A stretch of 64,000 bases of DNA, from the NCBI GenBank assembly GCA_965603725.1, contig CBFDEC010000002.1, forward strand, positions 1 to 64,000, in the 5' to 3' direction. A model generated the notes under the pieces. The model was not told where the DNA came from. It saw only the letters and a list, made by a program, of their open reading frames with translations, and ran no database searches. The position numbers and the translations under genes are program-made. Shown one piece after another: positions 58,125 to 64,000 of this stretch (positions are counted from its first letter, which is position 1; the number at the start of each line of letters is the position of its first letter). Origin of the DNA: JAGGSN01 sp965603725. GTDB lineage: Bacteria; Zixibacteria; MSB-5A5; UBA10806; 4484-95.

Positions 58125-59621
58125 ATGAAAAACAAAATTTACCTGGTCAGTTTATCAGCCCTGTTAACGGCCATCGCATTTCCGCCCTATAAAACAGGTT
58201 TTATAATTTATTTTTCTCCAATATTACTGTTAATTGCCCTGGAGAATTTGTCGTTACGCAAAGCTTTCATAATAGGATATATCTGGGGTTTGATTTTCAA
58301 TTTTGCTGCGTTATACGGGGTCTTCTGGGCAACTATCCCGGGTACTTTCGGAATGCTGGCCATTATCTCTTTGATCCCCGCGATAAACTGTTTGTTGTAT
58401 GCTTTCATTTCAGGCAGGTCGAAATCTCTCAGCTATATCATTTGGCCGTTGATCTGGGTTAGCTGGGATTATCTCCGCACTTTAACTGAACTTAATTTCC
58501 CCTGGACAGATTATGGATATACTCAGTCTTACTATTTGCCAATCATCCAGCCCGCCGAAATCTTCGGAGTAATCGGCGTATCATTGATGATCCATATCGT
58601 TAATATTCTTCTTTATGCCTTTGTCAAATCAAACCGCCTTCCAAAACAGTGTCTTGTTATGCTGGGAACCGCCCTGGTTTTACCGCTTATATTTCTGGTT
58701 TATGGCTGGCTGAGGCTTCCATCTGAAAGCGGGGAAGGAGCTTTCAGGATAGCTTTACTGCAGGGCAATATAACCCGTGACCTAAAATGGAAAGATGAAG
58801 GAGCACAGTTCAGCCTTGATACTTATATCGAGATGACCCATCAAGCTGACTCTATCGGTGCAGATCTTGTAATCTGGCCGGAAACCGCCACCCCTTTTTA
58901 TTTGCTGCATGAACCAAAACGCTTAAAAAAAGTAAAAGATATTGTTGACAGTGCTAATATAAGTATTTTCAGTGGGACTCCTCAGTATGAGATGGTAGGT
59001 TTTCACGAGTACATTTATTTCAACGGAGCTTTTTTAATTTCACCACAAACAGATACTATCCTGGTTTATGAGAAAATCAAACTGGTGCCTATGAGTGAAC
59101 ATATCCCGTTTTCAGGCAGATTTAAGAAATTAAGAGAGATTCGTCTCGGCCAGGCGGATTTTTCATCCGGAAGAAAGATGACTATTTTTACAATAGATAC
59201 GACACGTTTTGCCGCGGTTATATGTTTTGAATCCGCCTTCCCCGGTTTCTGCGCCGAGTTTTGCCGTATGGGCGCCCAGTTTCTTATCGTTATCACCAAT
59301 GATATGTGGTTCGGACCATCATCTATGCCGTACCAGCATGCCCGGATGTCGGTGCTGAGGGCTATTGAGAACAGGGTTCCGCTGGCTCGATGCGCCAACA
59401 CCGGCATTTCGATGTTTATCGATCGATGGGGGCGTGTTACTGGTCAGACCAATACGTTCGAGAAAAAACTGGTATATGGCTCAATAAGACCTGAAACATC
59501 GACAAGTATCTATAACAGTTACGGAGATTTTTTACCTAAAGGATGTATTGCGGGAACTGTTTTAATAATTTTAGCGGTTGCCTTTTTCAAAAGGAAAAAA
59601 TATAATGAATGGCATGATTAA
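58125..59621 (+). CDS. lnt: Apolipoprotein N-acyltransferase
   Basis: 498 residues from the ATG of MKNKIYLVSL; an upstream TTG adds two. Lnt adds the third acyl chain to lipoproteins in the inner membrane, consistent with the lipoproteins encoded in this window. Six to seven TM helices (~5-195) lead to a periplasmic carbon-nitrogen hydrolase domain with Glu253 (VIWPETATPF), Lys317 (YEKIKLVPMSEHIPF) and Cys367 (AVICFESAFP), and a last TM helix near the end. Triad intact. Its end overlaps the 5' region of the propeller gene. Confidence 0.95.
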   Translation: MKNKIYLVSLSALLTAIAFPPYKTGFIIYFSPILLLIALENLSLRKAFIIGYIWGLIFNFAALYGVFWATIPGTFGMLAIISLIPAINCLLYAFISGRSKSLSYIIWPLIWVSWDYLRTLTELNFPWTDYGYTQSYYLPIIQPAEIFGVIGVSLMIHIVNILLYAFVKSNRLPKQCLVMLGTALVLPLIFLVYGWLRLPSESGEGAFRIALLQGNITRDLKWKDEGAQFSLDTYIEMTHQADSIGADLVIWPETATPFYLLHEPKRLKKVKDIVDSANISIFSGTPQYEMVGFHEYIYFNGAFLISPQTDTILVYEKIKLVPMSEHIPFSGRFKKLREIRLGQADFSSGRKMTIFTIDTTRFAAVICFESAFPGFCAEFCRMGAQFLIVITNDMWFGPSSMPYQHARMSVLRAIENRVPLARCANTGISMFIDRWGRVTGQTNTFEKKLVYGSIRPETSTSIYNSYGDFLPKGCIAGTVLIILAVAFFKRKKYNEWHD

Positions 59622-61836
59622 TAAATCGTTAACGTTGGCATTATTGTTTATTTTCTTTTTGAATTACTCGCTATTGTCTGGAGCCATCGGTACCTGGCAT
59701 AACTACACCTATTCCGACAACAGCAATGATATTGCCAGTGATAGTCAGTATATCTGGTGTACTACAACCGGAGGATTGCTCCGTTATGATCTTACATCCG
59801 GAGAAAATAGAAAATATTTAAATTCCGATGGGCTGGGCGATATAAACATTCTCTCAATTGAAATCGATTCCTCCGGGGCGATTTTTCTTGGAGGAAGCAA
59901 CGGTACTATCACCAAAATAAATCCTGCCGGCGACATAAGAATTTACGAATTTGAGTATACCTCCGATATGCGCTACAATATTCTGGATATGGAAGCCGAT
60001 GGCGATATACTGTGGGTGGCCGCTGAGATCGGGATAGGGAAATTCTTGATATATAGAAATGGCGGCGAATTTAAGGACATCGCCGCTCGCCTGGGAGATC
60101 TGCCGCTTGAAACCCCGGTGAGAGCAGTCAGGGTTATCGGCAATTATTTATGGGTCGGGACGGACGTTGGCCTGGCTTTTATAAATAAGAATAATGACTA
60201 TCCGCAGTACCCGCAAAACTGGCGTTCTTATATTGAAGGGCAGGATGGATTGACTGATGCAAGAATCTATTCTATTGCCTCGATAGCCGACACAGTGTTT
60301 GCCGGTTCCTATAATGGAGTGTTTATGTTTGGTCCAGACTCAACCTGGCAGAACATCGGTCCTCCATCAAGAATTATCTATTCGTTAGAGCGCTTGAACG
60401 ATGGCCTGACAGCAGCTACAAATAACGGAATTTTCCAGCGTATTGAGGGAAATTGGGAGCCGATACCGAACGACAGCCTGATGACTACTAACAGTCGCGG
60501 TATTGCCGAAGATGATCAGGGCAATATCTGGGCTGCGTTTTCTAAGGGCGGGTTTGCCGTGTATAATGGTAATTACTGGGAAGTGAATACTGTTCCCGGA
60601 CCGGCCTTGAGTTTTATTAGTGATATAGCTGTCGATTCATCCAGGAATATCTGGTTAGTACATGCCGTGCCGGGTTTTTCAAGCCATGAGGGTGTTTCCA
60701 GATTTGATGGCGTTAATTGGGAAAATTTCAATTACTATAATTCGGGACTCGGCGGCAGCGGCGCATATGCTGTTGAATATGACGTTCATCATGATCTTAT
60801 CTGGTTTGGAAGTTGGGGAGGTGGGCTTTTCAGTTTTGATGATGATACAACCTGGGTTAACTTTGATGAGACCAACAGCCCTCTTGCAGGTTTAAGTATA
60901 AATTCGGAATATATACCTGTAAACGATGTCGCTATCGACAGCAGGGGATGTGTATGGGCTTTGGAAATAACGGCTGACAACCCCAGTGTGGCGATGGTCG
61001 TTCACAATCCTGACGATTCGACCTGGGCCGCTTACATGGAAAACCCCGATCAGATAGCAGATCATTTCCAGCACGAAATATGCGTTGTAGATAATGATAT
61101 TTATATAGGCGGAACAAATATCCATCACCTGAACTTCGGACAGAACTCAACTGATACTACCGATGACCAGTGGTCTGATGAGCCGTTGGTATTTACAGCC
61201 GGGGGAGAAGTTAATACGCTGACTATGGATAATGAAGGCAAGCTGTTTATTGGCAGTTCCTCCGGCTTATCCTACTATGATTTTCTCTATGGTGATACTG
61301 TGATGGTTGAGCTTCCAGATGGCTACAGAAGCGCAGTAAATTCGATTACTATCGATGGCCTGGGAAACAAGTGGATCGGGTCGGATTCTGGAGTGGTGGT
61401 TTTATCCAGCGCGGTTGAATTCGGGCAATTAAACTGGATAGGAGCCTTCAAGTCTTCGAATTCATATCTGCTTAGCAATACCGTCAAAAAGATTGTAATC
61501 GATAAATCTACCGGAATTGTTTACATTGCCACAATTAGCGGCCTTTCTGTTTATGAATCGAGTTTTGCCGCTCCCTCCGCCGACTTAAGCGATGTAGCAG
61601 TCTATCCCAATCCGGTAGAGGGCGATGAGAGAATTGATTTTTTGCGGGTTCCCTCTGATGCTGAAATATTTATCTATACGGCTGCAGGGGAATTAATAAA
61701 GAGGTTCTACTATTATGAGGCCAACAGCTGGGACCTTAGAAATAAGAATAATAACAAAGTCGCCGCCGGTATATATTTCTTTCATGTCCGTTCGAAAGAC
61801 AAATCAGGAAGCGGCAAGTTCGCTGTTATCAGATAG
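59605..61836 (+). CDS. Secreted PorZ-like beta-propeller protein with C-terminal sorting-like domain
   Basis: 743 residues from ATG 59605 (AAAAGGAAAAAATATA upstream); an earlier ATG at 59578 adds nine. Signal peptide ~1-28. N-terminal region like PorZ: TWHNYTYSDNSNDIASDSQYIWCTT in pieces, GGLLRYDLTSGE, followed by two propellers (~30-650) with two-component-regulator-like repeats (GLTDARIYSIAS, DDQGNIWAAFSKGG, DSSRNIWLVH, DGLGNKWIGSDSG). The last ~75 residues are a degenerate sorting domain (VYPNPVEGDERI, IFIYTAAGELIKRF, AAGIYFFHVR, FAVIR). PorZ is a surface part of type IX secretion; that role is only suggested here. Confidence 0.85.
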   Translation: MNGMINKSLTLALLFIFFLNYSLLSGAIGTWHNYTYSDNSNDIASDSQYIWCTTTGGLLRYDLTSGENRKYLNSDGLGDINILSIEIDSSGAIFLGGSNGTITKINPAGDIRIYEFEYTSDMRYNILDMEADGDILWVAAEIGIGKFLIYRNGGEFKDIAARLGDLPLETPVRAVRVIGNYLWVGTDVGLAFINKNNDYPQYPQNWRSYIEGQDGLTDARIYSIASIADTVFAGSYNGVFMFGPDSTWQNIGPPSRIIYSLERLNDGLTAATNNGIFQRIEGNWEPIPNDSLMTTNSRGIAEDDQGNIWAAFSKGGFAVYNGNYWEVNTVPGPALSFISDIAVDSSRNIWLVHAVPGFSSHEGVSRFDGVNWENFNYYNSGLGGSGAYAVEYDVHHDLIWFGSWGGGLFSFDDDTTWVNFDETNSPLAGLSINSEYIPVNDVAIDSRGCVWALEITADNPSVAMVVHNPDDSTWAAYMENPDQIADHFQHEICVVDNDIYIGGTNIHHLNFGQNSTDTTDDQWSDEPLVFTAGGEVNTLTMDNEGKLFIGSSSGLSYYDFLYGDTVMVELPDGYRSAVNSITIDGLGNKWIGSDSGVVVLSSAVEFGQLNWIGAFKSSNSYLLSNTVKKIVIDKSTGIVYIATISGLSVYESSFAAPSADLSDVAVYPNPVEGDERIDFLRVPSDAEIFIYTAAGELIKRFYYYEANSWDLRNKNNNKVAAGIYFFHVRSKDKSGSGKFAVIR

Positions 61837-61838
61837 TT

Positions 61839-62798
61839 TTGTTGGAAGTTAAAGCGACAAGAGTAGATGAATATCAATATCGAAGCCAGGTCACATCGGC
61901 GATACTTGATTTCTCCGGCTCAATATTCTATCATCCGGATTTTCTAAAAGTCGCCTCCGAAATATTAAACCTCACATTTCAACCGGTAATATGCCATGCC
62001 TCGGAAGAACTGGTCGGTATAGCCAATATATTCACTTCCAGCAAATTTAATGTAAAAACCGCCATAATCCCTCAGCTTTTCCAATATTACGGTCCAATAT
62101 CTTTGACATCAGTAAACGGTATATTCGAGTCAGTTTGCAAAGTCATCAAAAATAACGTTGATATGGCTGTATTTTCATTGACCGCCGAGGAGTATCCAAA
62201 ATCCTCCTATTCGGGCTGGCAAAAAGCAGAACGCCTGACATACTATCTTACTCCCGATACTTTTGAAAACATGAAGGGACGCTGTTTTGCCGATGTTAAA
62301 AACAAAGTCAACAAGGCAATAAAATCCGGAGTGAAAGTCGTTGCTGCCGACAGGTTTCCTTATGAATTATATGAAGCCAGCTTCAAACGTAAGGACGTTA
62401 AACCCCCTCTCGATAAAGCAACTACCATAAACTGGGTCGAAAGATTAACACGGTTGAAACTTGCCGAGACTTATATCGCTGTCGTTGATGAAAAACCGAC
62501 GGCATTCAGAACCCAGCTTATGTATAAATCTTATGCTTATGACTGGCTGGCCGGCTCAGATGCATCTTACGGCAAGCTCGGCGTGAACCAGTTTCTCTTA
62601 TTAAAGATTGGTGAGCGGCATTATCATAATGGTGTGAAAAACTGGGATTTGCTGGGCGGTGATATCAAATCGATAGGCGATTTTAAGAAATCGTTCGGCT
62701 CAACTCCTAAAACCCATCTTCAAATTGAGAAAAATTTCAGTTTAAAAGGAAAAATTTATCGGAAATTGATGAAATTCAAAGCAGGGTTTAATGGTTGA
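61839..62798 (+). CDS. FemAB/GNAT-like acyltransferase
   Basis: A 319-residue soluble protein, TTG start, two bases after the propeller gene. Two tandem GNAT-like folds are suggested, as in FemAB and related enzymes: SGSIFYHPDFLKVASEIL (~27-44), GIANIFTSSKFN (~65), FADVKNKVNKAIKSGVKVVAADRF (~150-173) and the acyl-CoA-site-like AYDWLAGSDASYGKLGVNQFLLLKIGERHYHNGVKNWDLLGGD in pieces (~232-275). Such proteins transfer amino acids or acyl groups to cell-wall or exported glycan precursors. It overlaps the polysaccharide deacetylase gene, which supports a glycan-modifying role. Confidence 0.85.
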   Translation: MLEVKATRVDEYQYRSQVTSAILDFSGSIFYHPDFLKVASEILNLTFQPVICHASEELVGIANIFTSSKFNVKTAIIPQLFQYYGPISLTSVNGIFESVCKVIKNNVDMAVFSLTAEEYPKSSYSGWQKAERLTYYLTPDTFENMKGRCFADVKNKVNKAIKSGVKVVAADRFPYELYEASFKRKDVKPPLDKATTINWVERLTRLKLAETYIAVVDEKPTAFRTQLMYKSYAYDWLAGSDASYGKLGVNQFLLLKIGERHYHNGVKNWDLLGGDIKSIGDFKKSFGSTPKTHLQIEKNFSLKGKIYRKLMKFKAGFNG

Positions 62799-64000
62799 AC
62801 TGAAAATCAGTTTACGATGCTCACAGCCAGCCCGTAAGAAAACAGTCTACATTCTGAATTTAATTTCCTCGTTTACCGGCCTGAAATTTACCCTAACAGA
62901 CGATAAAGCTGATATTATATACGGCGAAGCCGATAACGAAAAAGCTCTGGTTATCCCTTTCCGAGAACTCATGGCTAAAAGCAGTATAGATTCACCGGAT
63001 GATTGGCGACGTACCGACAGCAAATTCAAAGTGATGCTGCCTGGTTATGTGGCGAATGAATCAATTAATATTCATAATTCCAGACTTTCTTTTGATTTAT
63101 TCCAACTGATGTTCAGATTTCTGGCAATAAATTTAACAAACCAGAGAAATCCTTTATGGTTATCACAAAATAATGCAGTTTGTGTTTACCCGATGTTTGA
63201 TAGTTATGTCGAATATTTTATACAGGCTTTAAAAGACTTAAATAAAATACCGCAGCGCTTCCAACGGATATCCCCATGGCCCAACGGGGCGAAGTTTGCA
63301 CTTGGGCTAAGCCATGATATCGATATATTCAAAAGGAAAGTTGCCGGAAGTCTGGTAATGCTGGCAAAATCTATTTATACAGATGAAATTCCCGGCGGTA
63401 TAAAAGGCTCCATTACGGGGCTTGCAGATTCTTTAAAAGCTGCAGTTTCTGGCGGACTAAACCCCTACAAGATGATTGACAGATGGTTTAGCATTGAGGA
63501 TTCAGCCACTCTTTTTATTTTTGCAGGCGACAGGCGATCTTCAAAAGACCCTACCTATAAACCTGATGATGTTCACAGGATTTTAACGCAATATGAAAGC
63601 GGCCTGTATGAAATAGCCCTGCATAATGGAATTGGCGCCTGGGCAGATAAAAATAAACTGAATACACTTAAAAAACGTTTAGCTGAACTTTTCAAAACGG
63701 AAATTCATGGTTTACGTCCGCACTATCTTGATTGCCGTTATCCCGATTTTTGGAGAAATGCAGAAAGTTATGAGTATTCATCCTCTGTGGGTTCGGATAC
63801 TATTGCCGGTTTTACCGGTGGGATTAATTTCCCGTTTTATGGATTTGACTTTGAGACCGGCGATACATTTGATATACTTGAAATTCCGATCGGTTTGATG
63901 GACGGCGCGTTGTTTTCTGAGAAAGATAAATCGACTCGTGAAAAAATAGTTGAGACGATTATTGAATCGTGTATTGCCAATCACGGCCTTCTTGTTCTGG
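62791..64000 (+). CDS. Polysaccharide deacetylase-like protein (3' truncated by the window)
   Basis: An open frame from the ATG at 62791, which overlaps the previous stop by eight bases, to the end of the window (403 residues, incomplete). Residues ~1-130 are an alpha-beta region like the DUF7033 domain that precedes some deacetylases. From ~165 a NodB-like deacetylase barrel begins: GAKFALGLSHDIDIFK contains the paired Asp of the metal site, then FIFAGDRRSS, YEIALHNGIGAW (His ligand) and EIHGLRPHYLDC. These enzymes remove acetyl groups from surface polysaccharides. Linked with the FemAB-like gene. Confidence 0.85.
   Translation, partial: MVELKISLRCSQPARKKTVYILNLISSFTGLKFTLTDDKADIIYGEADNEKALVIPFRELMAKSSIDSPDDWRRTDSKFKVMLPGYVANESINIHNSRLSFDLFQLMFRFLAINLTNQRNPLWLSQNNAVCVYPMFDSYVEYFIQALKDLNKIPQRFQRISPWPNGAKFALGLSHDIDIFKRKVAGSLVMLAKSIYTDEIPGGIKGSITGLADSLKAAVSGGLNPYKMIDRWFSIEDSATLFIFAGDRRSSKDPTYKPDDVHRILTQYESGLYEIALHNGIGAWADKNKLNTLKKRLAELFKTEIHGLRPHYLDCRYPDFWRNAESYEYSSSVGSDTIAGFTGGINFPFYGFDFETGDTFDILEIPIGLMDGALFSEKDKSTREKIVETIIESCIANHGLLVL

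Overview
The window looks like a chromosome segment of an uncultivated bacterium of the Fibrobacteres-Chlorobi-Bacteroidetes (FCB) superphylum, most plausibly a Zixibacteria-like lineage. The reasons are: six secreted proteins with a C-terminal type IX secretion sorting domain (NYPNPFN/AYPNPFN followed by a FlgD-like Ig fold ending in a short basic tail), a GEVED-domain protein, a secreted protein with a dockerin repeat pair, TTGACA promoters in front of secreted-protein genes, and moderate GC. The taxonomic call is inference; no rRNA or tRNA gene was seen.

Region by region. 1-1.9 kb: 3' part of a secreted sorting-domain protein, a terminator, a compact three-way-junction element and a 34-residue membrane peptide. 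2-7.3 kb: an overlapping operon with uvrC, a metallo-beta-lactamase-fold hydrolase, a PHP phosphatase and a 3-methyladenine glycosylase, then a site-2 protease and a lipoprotein. 7.5-18.9 kb: three secreted sorting-domain proteins (one a papain-like protease) around xerD, a GGDEF protein and a TolQ/TolR/TonB-type operon. 19-21 kb: an AT-rich type II restriction-modification pair. 21-23.2 kb: a DMT permease and recA, whose promoter carries a LexA-like box. 23.4-27.7 kb: a four-gene trehalose cluster (DUF5752, a TreT-like glycosyltransferase, otsB, otsA).

28-33 kb: a flippase-like membrane protein with a GT2 glycosyltransferase, an outer-membrane protein, a degenerate GIY-YIG protein, a lipoprotein and a shortened gatC. 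33-37.2 kb: an ArsR regulator with two unannotated small Cys-containing genes, dispersed palindromes, an IS relic with a MITE-like element, and an uncharacterised three-gene operon. 37.5-39.6 kb: a YedF-like protein, the luxS-mtnN autoinducer-2/methyl-cycle operon and a 41-residue zinc-finger peptide. 40-46 kb: an unknown membrane protein, a dockerin protein with a structured leader, recX, a PIN-domain/partner pair and an S9 peptidase. 46.6-52.4 kb: a degenerate RNase H-like protein, a secreted subtilase, a DciA-like gene and gyrB. 52.5-54.7 kb: an AT-rich HEPN/zinc protein, a 62-residue orphan and an exported MTA/SAH nucleosidase paralogue. 54.8-64 kb: HD hydrolase, purM, gpmI, lnt, a PorZ-like propeller protein, a FemAB-like acyltransferase and a truncated polysaccharide deacetylase.

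Shared themes are DNA maintenance (uvrC, mpg, recA, recX, xerD, gyrB), osmoprotectant synthesis, and a large investment in exported proteins. Several housekeeping genes (uvrC, xerD, gatC) have promoter elements placed so that the transcript would begin at the start codon. Intergenic DNA is rich in several families of palindromic repeats, one of which forms the 3' end of gatC and another copy of which lies in the 5' part of the exported nucleosidase gene.
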